Shown here: positions 44,648 through 55,800 of the stretch, one piece after another
Layout: every line of letters starts with the position of its first letter
How positions within the stretch are numbered: position 1 is the first letter of the stretch
Assembly (NCBI GenBank): GCA_047967505.1
Contig: CM106540.1
DNA from: Dipteris shenzhenensis
Taxonomy: Eukaryota > Polypodiophyta > Polypodiopsida > Gleicheniales
DNA length: 64,000 bases
Direction: 5' to 3' (one strand)
Made by a program: the position numbers and the translations under genes
Notes under the pieces: generated by a model
The model's input: only the letters and a program-made list of their open reading frames with translations
What the model was told of the DNA's origin: nothing
The model's database searches: none

Positions 44648-47600
44648 ATGTCTCGTGGCAAAGATGATTTGTTTGGGCTGATTGGGGCCGATGACAAGCT
44701 TGATGGCACCAATTACCCCATGTGGTCATACATGATGGGACACGTTTTGGTTGCCAAGAATCTATGGCATATTGTTTCAGGTTCTGAGGCCAAGCCTACA
44801 CGCACTGTTACTAGTGCTACACCTGCAACCTCTGCTTCTTCAAGTGATGGGTCTTCAAGTGATGGTTCTACTACTACAGCCAGGAGTCCTGCACCTCCTG
44901 CTCCAGGTGCTTTGCCTCCTTCACAAGAGCAAATTCAGTGGGATGGTCGTGATGCCAAAGCACATGCCTTGATTGCTCTTTCAATGAAACAGGTTATTAT
45001 CCATCATATTCGGTCTTGCAAGAGAGCTAAGTAAGCATGGGATCAGCTTGCATCCTTGTCTCAGGTTCGGAATGAGGCAATGGTTGCCTATCTCCGCAGG
45101 CAGTTGAAAGATTTAAAGCTTGATGAGGGTGGTAACATGGATGCCTATCTCACTAATGTGAAGGATTTGAAAGAGCAGTTGGCCAACATTGATCAGATTA
45201 TGCATGATTCTCAGCTGGTTTCTAATACCCTTGATGGGTTGCCTGATTCATATCAAGGCTTTGCTACTATATTGAGGTTGGTTGCAGAGGGTGATGCCAA
45301 TCATTTCTCATTTGACCAGCTTGTTGCTCTTCTTCTTCAGGAGGAGCAAAGTCGTGTAAATCGCAATGCTACTATGGCTAGTGATCAAGCATTTGCTGCC
45401 CATCATAAACACAAAGGTAAAGGCAAGGTTTCAACTAGAAAGCCCTCTCATTCCCATGCTGATCATTCACATGGTGCCTCTTCTTCAAGGGATAACAAAA
45501 AGAAGAAGAGATGTAACTATTGCAGGAAACCTGGGCATGATATTTCTCAATGCAGGAAGCGCATAGCATCTGAAAAGAAAAAGAAAGAGTCTGGTCTTGC
45601 AGTATCTGGTTCTTCTAGTGCAGAAGATCGACATGAGTCCGCTAATTTCACACAAGACCACCATTGGGCTTTCTTGGTTACATGTCTGTATAATCCCGAT
45701 GTTCATGATGCCTGTATGGCAGTTTCAGATGTTCGTGATGCCTGGTTCTTTGATAGTGGTGCTAGCAAGCACATCACTTCCTGCAAGAAGTTATTCGGCT
45801 CATTGGAGCTTACATCTAAGGGAAGCAGTGTCACATGTGCCAATAATGCATCATATACCGTGAAAGGTATTGGGCAAGTTGCTCTTACTTCTGTCACTGG
45901 TGGTATTGTCACTCTAGAGCATGTGCTTTATGTTCCAGGCATTTGTAAGAACCTCATTTCTATTTCATCCATTGCTACATGTGGCTTTCAGGTTATTTTT
46001 GATGGTGTGAGGTATGATGTTACACATGCCTCTACCCTAGTTTTGACTGGCACATTGTCTAGCGGTCTTTACAGACTTGATGCTTATGACAGATGTTCAG
46101 ATGATGATGCTGCACATGCCTTTGCTATTGATTCTACCATGGTAGATACTCATTTGTGGCATGAGAGGTTTGGACACCTCAATTTTGGAGCCCTGGTGAA
46201 GTTATATAAGGAAGATATGGTTGTGGATCTTTCCAAAATGCATATGCCTACCAAACATGTTTGTGAACCATGCTTACTTGGTAAGATGCACCGTGCTGCA
46301 TTTCCCAAGGATGGGAGAGTTGGTGCTTCACGTAAGCTTTATCTGGTTCATAGTGATGTTTGTGGACCCATGAGGGTTGCAGCTCTTGGGGGGTTCTACT
46401 ATTTTGTTACCTTTATTGATGATTTCACCAGGTACACTCCGATGATGTTTCTTCATGCTTCAAGCACTTTATTGCCTTGGCTGAGAATGAGAGTGGGCTG
46501 CACATTGCTCACATTAATACAAACAGGGGGGGTGAATACATGTCGAAGGAGTTTGCTGATTTTTTGGCTTCCTGCGGCATTAATCATCGATGCACGGTGC
46601 CTTATACTCCTCAACAGAATTCCGTGGCTGAGCGGAAGAATAGATCAACGATGAAAATGGCCAGATGCATGTTGAAAGGCAAACATTTGCCTAATAAGTT
46701 GTGGTTGGATGCGGTCAAGTGTGCAAATTACCTCTTGAATAGATGTCCTACAAAGACATTGCAGACTATCACACCTTATGAGGCTTGGTGGACGGGTCAT
46801 AAGCCTCGCATTTCCCACCTAAGGACTTTTGGATGCTTAGCTTATGCTCATGTGCCTTCACAGAGACGCACTAAGTTGGATGATAAAGCTGTTCAATGCA
46901 TTTTTCTTGGGTATAGTTCAGAGAGCACGGGCTATAAGCTATATCAGCCCCGCACGGGCAAGTGTTTTGTCAGTCGGGATGTTGTGTTTGATGAATCTTC
47001 CACTATGCCTTTGCTGGACTGTCAAAAACAGCCCGTTGTTGATTACCCAGACGTATTTGACAGCTTGATGCCTTTGTTTCCATCTGATGCTTAGGATGAT
47101 GTTCCATCTGAGGTTGTCCCTCCTCCATCTATTGGTCATTTACAGCCCCATGTGCATGCAGAAATTCAGCCTGATATGCCTATCATTGATCAAGATCATT
47201 TGCACCGGCTCTTGACCAGGAAAGAGCAGAAATTCAGGAGCCTAAAAAGGTACCCCGTTGGCTCCTTGACACATTAAAAGACAGCAAACAAGACACTCCT
47301 CTGCCTGCCCGTACGAGAGCAGCTGTTCGGAAAGAGCATGCTAGTTGTGTTGCTTATGCTTTGGCTGCTACAGCATGCAATGAAGAGCCATTATGTCATC
47401 AAGATGCCTTTCAGAATGATTGTTGGATGAAGGCCATGCTATCCATTAGAATGACACTTGGGAGTTGTGTGATTTGCCTTATGGCAAGAATGCCATTGGA
47501 ACTAAATGGGTTTACAAGATCAAACGGAAAGCTGATGGTTCAGTGGACCGTTACAAAGCTTGTCTTGTTGCTAAGGGCTATGCTCAGCAGCATGGCATTG

Positions 47601-48903
47601 ACTTTGAGGAGACTTTTCCTCCCACTTCTAGGATCACTACCACTCGCATTGTTATTGCCTTTGCTGCCCACTTTCATTGGCAAATACATCAGCTTGATAT
47701 TAAGACAGCTTTCCTTCATGGGCATTTGCAGGAAGAGGTCTATGCTTCCCAACCTCCTGGCTTTGAGGTTGAAGGTTCTGAAAGCAGGGTATGCCGCTTG
47801 AGAAAGGCCCTCTATGGATCGAAGAAAGCACCTCAGGCTTGGTATTCGAGAATTCATTCTCACTTACTCACACTTGGCTTTCAGAACAGCCCTTCAGAGG
47901 CTACCCTTTACATCCGCAAGCGTGGGACAGATTTGCTGATTTTAGTCCTTTATGTGGATGACATGCTTGTAACTGGGACACATGCTCAGCAAATTGCAGA
48001 TTTTAAAGTTGATTTACAGCAGACATTTGCTAGGCCTGATCTTGGTCTTCTGCACTACTATCTGGACATTCAATTTGCTAGCAGTGAGGGGGGCATTTTG
48101 ATGTCACAATCCAAGTACATTGGACAGCTTTTGCAGTGTTTTCAGTTTGAGGATTGCAAGCCCGTATCCACACCATTAGAGACTGGTTTTCACTTCTCTT
48201 CTAAGGATGGCAGTGGTATATGTGATGTCACTCTCTATCAGTAGGCAGTTGGTTGTTTGATTTACCTATGCCATACGTGACTTGATCTACAATATGCTGT
48301 CTCACAGTTGAGCAAATATATGCACGGCCCATCTATGCACCATTGGCATGCCGTGAAGCATGTTTTCAGATATCTTAAAGACACTCAGCATTTAGGCCTT
48401 CTTTATGGGGCTGATACTTCACTTGTATCATGCATGGGTTCACTGATAGTGATTGGGCTGGTTGTTCTGACACCCGTGTGTCACATAGTGGCAACTGTTT
48501 TATGCTTGGTACTTCATGTGTTTCTTGGTTCAGCAAGAAGCATAGTATAGTTGCTACTTCTAGCTATGAAGCTATGTACAAAGCGGCTTTTACAGCTACA
48601 GTGGAGTGTGTTTGGCTTCGGAAGCTACTTACAGATCTTTGTGCATGTCAGACTGCTCCTACTGTCATCTTCACTTATAGTCAGCGTGCTTTGGCTGTCG
48701 CACGGAATTCACTTTTCCATGCTCGCACAAAGCACATTGAGATTCACTATCACTATGTCAGAGAGCGATTATCAACAGGCGATATTGAGTTGTCTTATGT
48801 TCCCACTGAAGACAACTTGGCAAATCTTTTTACGAAGGCTCTACCTCGACCTAAGTTTGAGGCTTTTCGGCAAGCTTTAAACTTAATACCTTTTGCAACT
48901 TGA
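44648..48903 (+). pseudogene. Copia-1 gag-pol pseudogene
   Basis: The start chosen is ATG 44648 (MSRGKDDLFGLIGADDKLDG). The gag part contains a zinc knuckle (CNYCRKPGHDISQC, near 45512). Protease follows (WFFDSGASKHITS, near 45745), then the integrase zinc domain (HLWHERFGHLNFG...CEPCLLGKMH, 46150-46290), the integrase core (46340-46700 across a frameshift) and reverse transcriptase (47465-48242; TKWVYKIKRKADG, LYVDDMLVTG). RNase H is at 48430-48903 in another frame; there the usual catalytic DSQS/DNQ position reads TYSQRAL, so an Asp is missing. Nonsense codons and frameshifts throughout make it non-functional. Confidence 0.92.
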
Positions 48904-49031
48904 TCTGTTGTACTCTGTACAGTCATAGGTTGCTATATCCTACGGAACGAACATGTGCAACAATGACACTAGATATTTAGGTATCCTGAGCCATGTCCAG
49001 GATACTTCAGCCCATACCATGGAGAGGGGTT

Positions 49032-49298
49032 TGTGGGCTATCCATAGATGCCACTTATACCTTGGTATGAGCCTTGTAGGCCTAGTTATGGTCAGTCAGG
49101 ACTATTGGTACAGTTAGTTTATGTACCATCTAGGTCAGTTAGGACACTTAGTCCAGTTAGGGCATTAGCCCTAGGGTTTTGTTATGTTGGCTCTCCCTTG
49201 ATCCTCCACACTTCAGTTTTGCAGCAATCTATTACAGCATCTCGTTTTGCTCCATTGTGCTTCCATTTTTAAGCTTCCATTGCTTCCAACACCCAACA
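49032..49298 (+). repeat. Copia-1 3' LTR
   Basis: 267 bp, TGTGGGCTATCC...CACCCAACA, preceded by the purine tract GGAGAGGGG and followed by the second ATATC target copy. Confidence 0.93.
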
Positions 49299-50154
49299 AT
49301 ATCAACATTTAAAAGACATCTGATCTGCAAAATCAGAACTAGTTCACATGATCTTGAGGTAGTGAAGGGGTAGATGGGCAAGACCCGGGATTCCCAGAGA
49401 GGAAAGAATCTGCAAAATCTGTGCCACAGGAGAAATGAGCAGCATGTACTCCTCAGAGGTAGAACATACGCACACATCAGAGAAGGCTATGGGGAAAGCA
49501 AAGACCTAAAGAATCTGCTGGAGCAGCCAGCCAAAAAGCTAGGAAGCTACTTCAAAGAAACTTTAAAACATCGCAACAAGGTACTAGGTCGAGCTCACAA
49601 GCTAGACCAACAAGTACTCACTACACGGATTCTGACTTATTTGGTCCAGGCCCATTTGGGCACGCCACTGCACCACGAGGGCTGCCCCAGCCTCTCCCGC
49701 CCCATTCTGCGCCTCCACACGAGCTGCTCCCAACCCCCATACCCCCTCCACACGACCTGCAAGACTCCAAGAAACCGCTCCAGGGACTCCTGTACCTGTA
49801 CAGCAGCGAGAAAACCCCTTCAAGAATCAAGAAAACCCACAAGACAGGAAGGGGACACCCTGAGGACTCAACTCAGCAAATACCTCTCCTTTGAAGACCC
49901 CGGACCACCCAAGCTCTAATTGCAAGTGCACAGATCTGAGAAGACTACAACATGGAAGGCATGGAATACATGGAAAAATAGAAGGGAAAACACAGAGAAA
50001 ACATTACAAACAGCAAACAAGTAGAGACTTGGAGAATCACAATGCCTACACAAGGGTGTGTGGAAGACACTTGGGGTAAACAAGCACTCAAGGCCGCCAT
50101 AAATGCCTACACAGCAGGAAGGCCACCATTTCTCACTTTCATAAAAGCTGTCTT

Positions 50155-51003
50155 GTGCTAGTTGAGAAGGTTGATGGTTTGGAAGCCACAAATGTGGCTT
50201 TGCTCAATGAAAAAGCACATGTTGATAAAGCATTGGCTGAGGTCAAGAAGCAGGGTGCACAAATGCAAGAGGAATGGCGGAAAGAGAAGAACAAGGAGTG
50301 GGAGAAAGAAAGAGTAGTATGGGAATCAAAGAGGACCAGACTTAAAAAGACCAAATGCAACCTATGGGTACTGAATTGCAGCAGTTGAGAGAGCACAAGG
50401 AATTCAGGGAGGGACATGTAAGGCAATGGAAGAGCTCAAATCTGAGAATGAAAAACTCAGGAAAGACTTAGCATCCTTGCAGGCCACTATGCAAGGTAAG
50501 CACGCTGAGTTTTCACAAAAGATCACTAAAGGGGAGGCTGAATTCTCGAATGGAAAGATTTGGTTAAAAAAAGTTCAGCTGCCCCCAAGGAGTTCATCTC
50601 GGATGCTTTGGAGGAGGACAAAAGAAGGAACAGCAAGGCCTGAAATGTGTTGATTCGAGGCCTCGAAGTGCGAGACACTCCAATGGCAGATGCCAAGACT
50701 TTGCTAACCAAAATGGTGGTTAACCTCACGTGCGAATCAGCTTGGAGTGTGGGCAAGGCTGAGGCACCAACAAGGTGACTTGTGGTGAAACTCCGGACAG
50801 TGACAGCAGGTCCACTCTCATGAGCATGAGGACAATTCTGAAAGGCACTAAGGTTTACTTAGATGACAACCTCACACTCCTACAGCAGGAGCACCGAAGG
50901 GAGGGTATGGTGCGCATGATTGCAGCAAGAGAGGAAGGGCAATGGGCTGCCTACAGGGATGGCAAAGCGATGATTCGAGAGAGAGCCGACAAGAATGAAT
51001 GAG
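50155..51003 (+). pseudogene. LINE-3 ORF1: coiled coil plus L1-ORF1p-like RNA-binding domain
   Basis: Frames at 50155 and 50426 encode heptad-rich helices (LVEKVDGLEATNVALLNEKA, ELKSENEKLRKDLASLQATM). In the next frame NVLIRGLEVRDTPMADAKTL (from 50644) matches an RRM start. After stops, RTILKGTKVYLDDNLTLLQQ with EHRREG (50834-50910) matches the C-terminal domain of L1 ORF1p. The string TPMADA and the DLTxLQ-type motif are shared with LINE-1 ORF1. Multiple frameshifts are present. Confidence 0.72.
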
Positions 51004-51065
51004 AAGAGAAGGACTATGGGGAGTTATGACTGTGGGGGGTATGGGATGAGTGCACCAGGTGGGCT

Positions 51066-51850
51066 GAAAATGGCAGTGTGGAATTGCAATGGCACCCTTT
51101 GGTCCAATTCGGGAGGTTTCTAGGAAACATACACTGGCAGCGATATATCTTCCATACCGAGACACATGAGAACCCAGAGAGATGACTGCCTACAGTGACA
51201 TGATATACAGCTAACATGATGGAGCTGAGGAGAGATAGTGGGGTACGAGGCTCTAGTGGTGTGGCTGTCCTTTTCAAATCCCACTTGCGACCACTCATAT
51301 CGGTGATGTGGAGAGAGAAGCACGCACGCCATACGTGGATACCAGACCAACTGTCAGAGGCACGACCGATCTTTATAGCGGTGTGCTACTTCCCACCAGA
51401 TACATCATCATACGCACGAGGGGTCACCACACAGGGACATAGCCCATACGAGACGATACATGAGGACATCACGGAGTTCTCCCAACAGGGAGACACTCTC
51501 CTTCTTGGTGACTTCAATGCACGAACAGGAGACAAACAGGAGGGCCTACTTGACTTTGGATTCGATCCCCTCATTGTACCTGAGTTAGATGCAACAGAGC
51601 TCGGGACAGTTAGGCACTCAGCAGATGCACAACATGTGACAGCATATGGACGACATCTACTGGATTTGGGTGCAGTCCATAATCTAATCATATATAGCAG
51701 TCTCCAAAGATGCCATCTTCTGGCGGGCTTACTTATTTCCCACATGGCAGGGGGACAAGTATAGTGGACTACCTACTGGGTCCCTTAGCCTTTGCTTCTC
51801 GGATTATGACTTTGGTGTGCCCCCTCCCCCACTCGGTGCTAATCATTCAT
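51066..51850 (+). pseudogene. LINE-3 endonuclease domain (broken)
   Basis: MAVWNCNGTL opens the domain near 51066. The frame at 51216-51764 contains SSGVAVLFKSHL, IAVCYFPPDTSSY, LLLGDFNARTGD and YGRHLLDLGAVHNLIIYSSL, typical of LINE apurinic-like endonucleases. GANHSYLAL (near 51835) occupies the S-D-H position with Asp changed to Asn, so the active site is damaged. Confidence 0.82.
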
Positions 51851-52259
51851 ACCTAGCCCTCTATATCTCTACTGCCAAGCTAGTCACAGGGAGGGCCCCT
51901 CCCACAGTCACTCGTGTCCAGATCCACTTTGACCATGCTCGTAACCCAGTGTGTGTAAGCCACCTAGCTCAGGAGCTTCCATCCCTGCTTGGAGATGATA
52001 CAAATCCAAATACAGACCTCGCCCATGCCCGACACTCTCATCTCAGAGGTACAAGGTGTTGCCACCAGATCTTTCCCCACGACCTGATATGTGCATTCCC
52101 CAGTCGGAAAGATGCCTCAAAACCCTTGGTTTGACGATGAGTGCAAAGAGATGAGGGCTCACACATGAGCGAGCCTTGGGTCACCTAACATCAGCCAAGG
52201 CACAACCGATCTCATGACGTCTGACGCGTCGTAAGAGGCGGGTTTTCCTCACACATAGG

Positions 52260-53161
52260 ATGGATGATGTGATCAGATCATTCCAAGGGAGAGATCCTAC
52301 CATTGGATGGGGACTACTGTCAAAGGGAAAGTCATGTATTCCCATCACAGACCCAGATACTTGGCACACATACACATGCTCTCTCTATGACGCCCCATTG
52401 CAAGCACCACCCGATATGTCCTCTATGCCCAGGCCCACTACTTGTCATCTGTTCACTGCACAAAATGTGCGTACGGCACTCCGTCATCTCCATAATCGGA
52501 GGGCACAGGATCATGAGGGACTACGAACTGAGCACTTCGCTCATGGGCAGGAGATCTTGGCTCCGCTCCTAGCGAAGATGTTCAACCATGCAGTATGCCT
52601 CGGGCTGCTTGGAGCACCTTCACCATTGTATTGATACACAAAGCAAGGGATCCTATGGACACTGGGAACTACCGCGCTCTTATGATTGGCCAACTCTGGC
52701 CAAGATATATGGATCGGTACTAGAGAGGGAGATCAGTGGCCACACAAAGGGCCATGGACAGTGAGCACTAGGGTAGGCAGGATTTCAGAGACAGCGCTCC
52801 ACCGTGGACCATATCTTCACCCCAAGAGCTATCATTGAGAAGGCGAGGTTGCGACGCCAGCAAGTCTACGTTTGCTTTGTGGACTTTCGGAAGGCCTTCG
52901 ATACAATTCCATGATCCAAGCTTGATCAGAGAGATGTGGATTCCAGAGATTATGATTTGGGAAGTGATGATATACGAGTCTGTCAAAGGGAGAGTTCACA
53001 CCCCAGGAGGTCTAGTGGAGAGAGCACAATCAGGGTGAAGTAGGATTTCCCCTCTCACAGCTCTCTTCAGCCTCTACATTGATGAGATCACATCTTTTAT
53101 AGACCGCCTCGGAGGCGAGGGATCACCGTTGGCTGACCTGATGATACAAATACTACTCTAT
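52260..53161 (+). pseudogene. LINE-3 reverse transcriptase, truncated before YADD
   Basis: The frame at 52260-52634 encodes ALRHLHNRRAQDHEGLRTEH and LAPLLAKMFNHAVCLG. Later pieces in shifted frames include VCFVDFRKAFDTIP (near 52870) and SLYIDEITSFIDRLGGEGS (near 53075). The homology ends at 53161, right before the catalytic YADD. Confidence 0.8.
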
Positions 53162-53600
53162 AACTTCCACGACCCGCCAACGAAGATTTGGCTCTTCGAC
53201 ACCTATCATGTGCATGGTGTACCTAGGGTTGGATAGCATGTGAACATGGGTTACGGGATAGCATAGGGCTGGATGGCTATTTTTAGCCGAGATTGCTATA
53301 TATAGAGTATAGTGCTCACTTTATATGGAGGGAGCTATTCATAGCTTCCCACGCTTGGGTTGTTGATGTGATTGGCTGTGTGGGGAAAAGTGGGCTGGTT
53401 AGGGAAAGAATTCCCTCTAGGTTCTCAAGGATGAGATTCCTACCCTAGAGACCTAGATTTGCTGCAGTAGAGAAGGAGGAGGGGCGTTCATAAGCCTAGA
53501 AAGCGGCTTGTCTAGGAGATTCGGGCATCAAAGACAGGGGCGATAAGATTGGGGGCAGGCGCTTGGCTTTGGGAAGGAGCGTATGGCCTGATTTTAGAGC
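53162..53600. other. Spacer downstream of truncated LINE-3
   Basis: No recognised gene. It is G-rich, with short open frames only, and leads into the 132-bp tandem duplication. Confidence 0.45.
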
Positions 53601-53864
53601 GTTTTGGCTATGTTTTGCTGGCTGGAGAAAAGTGGGACAGGATCTATTAAAAGCGAGACTGTTTTTTGGTTAAAAAGCAGGTTGCTTTTTTGTTTTTCTC
53701 TAGCAAGGAAAGCGCTTGCTCTAAATCTAGCACGTTTTGGCTATTTTTGGCTGGTTGGAGAAAAGCGGGACCAGATCTATTAAAAGCGAGACTGTTTTTT
53801 GGTTTAAACAAAAGCAGGTTGCTTTTTTGTTTTTCTCTAGCAAGGAAAGCACTTGCTCTAAATC
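53601..53864. repeat. 132-bp tandem duplication upstream of the small gene
   Basis: Units 53601-53732 and 53733-53864 share GTTTTGGCTAT, GGAGAAAAG.GGGAC, GATCTATTAAAAGCGAGACT and GCTTTTTTGTTTTTCTCTAG with about 90 percent identity or more. They end just before the TATA box of the putative small gene. Confidence 0.87.
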
Positions 53865-53911
53865 AAACACCCACCCTAAATTCGCCTAGCTTTTGATGGC
53901 CCTTCCTGCTA

Positions 53912-53919
53912 TTTATATA
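53912..53919 (+). promoter_or_regulatory. TATA box of putative small gene
   Basis: TTTATATA at 53912-53919 is followed about 30 bp later by a CT-rich initiator-like region (TCTCTCTTTCTCACTTC). This is a typical plant core promoter arrangement. Confidence 0.5.
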
Positions 53920-53960
53920 CCCGGAATTTCTCTCTCTTTCTCACTTCGGCATTTCAACGC

Positions 53961-54053
53961 ATGAAGGCGAATTTCCCACCCTCTTTCCGTCTGAGATCAG
54001 CCTATCAGATTCCGCCATCTTTCTTGCTGTCCTCTACTCGCCTTCTTCCTTGA
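53961..54053 (+). other. Upstream ORF, 30 codons
   Basis: ATG 53961 (MKANFPPSFRLRSAYQIPPS...) ends at a TGA 104 bp before the main ATG. If the TATA box is used, this uORF would be in the leader and could reduce translation of the main frame. Confidence 0.35.
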
Positions 54054-54156
54054 TTCCACGCAGCCCCAGATTCTTTTTTTGTTAGTGTGAAGAGCACGCG
54101 TTTGGACGCAATTGTTTTTCTTCTAGTCCCTCTCCCATGCGAGATATTTTCCAGCC

Positions 54157-54423
54157 ATGGAAGGACATCAAAGTAATGAGACACCTACGTTGGATTACTG
54201 TTTTATTGAGATGGGGGACGAGGCTACATCGGAGATTATTCCTTGTAGACCTCATGACCTGCTACGAGAGATGGATTCCTTGATGGATGAACTCTGGGCA
54301 GCTCTTCACTACTATAAAACCCCTCAGTATCAAAAATATATTGAAGAAGGCTCATGCTGTTCCAAATGTAGACAGCTTGTTTTAGAGTCTTTATACCGCT
54401 TCCGTGCTATTGAGAAGCGATGA
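54157..54423 (+). CDS. Hypothetical 88-residue protein
   Basis: The ATG lies in a strong plant context (AGCCATGGA). The product is acidic at the start and ends with a Cys-rich stretch and a basic helix (CCSKCRQLVLESLYRFRAIE). Predicted helices include LLREMDSLMDELWAAL. No family is recognised and no second copy is seen in the window. A TATA box about 240 bp upstream, a CT-rich leader and a short hairpin after the stop (54483-54502, arms TTGAACCA and TGGTTCAA) are consistent with a small expressed gene. It could still be a chance open frame or a decayed gene's exon. Confidence 0.42.
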   Translation: MEGHQSNETPTLDYCFIEMGDEATSEIIPCRPHDLLREMDSLMDELWAALHYYKTPQYQKYIEEGSCCSKCRQLVLESLYRFRAIEKR

Positions 54424-55525
54424 AGAGGTTGACATCCTCAGTTTTGACCGACACCCAATTATTTTTGGCTCGACTGGATCTTTTGAACCACTCTTGGTTC
54501 AAGAAGCTCCCCAATTTTGTATGAATTATGTTCTAAATTGTCTTGTTATTAAATTGACCAGGTTTTGGTTAATTTGGATTTGATTTGTAACTAAGTGGCA
54601 TTTATAATTTGATTGGTTTTTTCAAATTATATAATGTGTACTTTTGTTCCATATATCTTGCAGTTTTTTAGATATATGGTACATTGAGGATGCCTGAGAC
54701 TTTGTTACATCTTAAACTGGACTTAACTAAGACAATTGGATTTCCCTTTCTCGAATTTTGGTGCGTAGATTCCTGTTTGGTTTCTATTTGAAGTTTTGAT
54801 CTCGATGTGATTGTGAGTTATGGCGTTTCTTCGAGTTACCGTTTGGACATATGAAGGTTCTTATTGATTAGACCAGGATGAGTCTTGTAGGATATCTTCT
54901 TTGAATCATGTCCAAAGATGGGGTCATTATGATTCTCACTCTTTTAGCTCGAGGTCATGGATAGTCAGGATTCAAGAGTTGTTAGGGATGCTACCTACTC
55001 GGTTTTCTTCTTTGACCTATTGGTTGGGGCATTGTAACACAAGGGGGTGATATAATCACATTAAGAAAAGGATTGAGAACGGATTTGCCACCCTGACTCA
55101 ATCTGGGATCATCTGAGTTGAAGAGGGATTGGCTACCTCATTTACTCATATTGTCCATTGAGTTTTTTATTTGTAGTATAGTTTGGTGGTATGGGACACT
55201 AAGGTATGTTACATTTAAGATTCTCTGATGTGGTGGTATAATCCAGCGTGAAATAATACCCAAGGACCTCTAGGGTGAAGTACAAGTAGGCTGAATTGAA
55301 TTGGGGGTAACCTGATTCGATTTTTTACCCTGAGAGAAGCCATGTATTTTTTGGGTTCAACCCTGGAGCTCCATAGTCCAGACTCAATCTCAGGGAGGGT
55401 TACCGCATATCTTCTCATGATGGTATGTCAATGCCTTGTTTGGAACTTGGGGTTCCTAGATAAGAGATCCTAAGAACTGGATGATCCTGTGATTGGAGCG
55501 GTTTTGTTGTGCACAAGTTTATACA
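54424..55525. other. Region without recognised gene, insertion target of copia-2
   Basis: It holds the possible 3' UTR of the small gene and then unannotated sequence. It continues at 61718 once copia-2 and one GGATA copy are removed. Confidence 0.5.
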
Positions 55526-55530
55526 GGATA

Positions 55531-55730
55531 TGTTGGGGTAAAGGCACATTGCCAACCCTTCATTAAAAGATAGGACACCTATGACTGTCTCAAGACAGTC
55601 ATAGGGTAAACCTAATCCTAATAAAACACAAGTGAGTTTGTGGTGTGGCTCATTATTCTTCACACCCGCACTTGAGTGTCACTCTCTCTCACTCTCACTC
55701 TCTTGCTCCTCTTCTCCTTCTCTCCCTTCA
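55531..55730 (+). repeat. Copia-2 5' LTR
   Basis: 200 bp, TGTTGGGGTAAAGGCA...TCTCCCTTCA. It contains a perfect 12-bp hairpin (55578-55605) and, just after it, AATAAAAC, a likely polyadenylation signal, then CT-rich sequence. Confidence 0.96.
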
Positions 55731-55745
55731 ACTGGTATCAGAGCC
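55731..55745 (+). other. Copia-2 primer-binding site
   Basis: ACTGGTATCAGAGCC includes the 12-nt complement of initiator methionine tRNA and begins directly after the LTR. Confidence 0.92.
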
Positions 55746-55800
55746 ATTCCCCTCCACTCCCTAGTCTACCCATTCCCTGAACTCCCTAGTCTACCCCTTC

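Larger units (their letters stand above)
43407..49298 (+). mobile_element. Copia-1: complete but decayed Ty1/copia element nested in LINE-3
   Basis: The 5' LTR is 43407-43674 and the 3' LTR 49032-49298, both TG...CA. The 5-bp target duplication ATATC lies at 43402-43406 and 49299-49303. The primer-binding site TGGTATCAGAGC starts at 43676, and the purine-rich tract GGAGAGGGG sits just before the 3' LTR. The gag-pol region (44648-48903) is interrupted by stops at 45032 and 47092, a frameshift near 46460, and a stop at 48242. The LTRs differ by many substitutions and indels, including a 12-bp difference at the left end and an extra TTTTAAGCTTCCATTGC-like segment in the 3' LTR. The insertion is therefore old and the element inactive. 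Confidence 0.95.
43376..53161 (+). mobile_element. LINE-3, split by copia-1 and truncated within the RT
   Basis: The left piece (43376-43406) and the right piece (49304-53161) become continuous when copia-1 and one target copy are removed, as the unsplit copy at 36017-36124 shows. Domains are an ORF1 coiled coil plus L1-ORF1p-like region (50155-51003), an endonuclease (51066-51850) and an N-terminal RT (52260-53161). The copy stops at CTACTCTAT, exactly where LINE-2 continues into the YADD motif, and unrelated sequence follows. Confidence 0.82.

Noticed and set aside
49602-49842. Minus-strand frames across the LINE-3 5' region
   Set aside because: They are shadows of the plus-strand LINE sequence with Cys/Gly-rich low-information composition.
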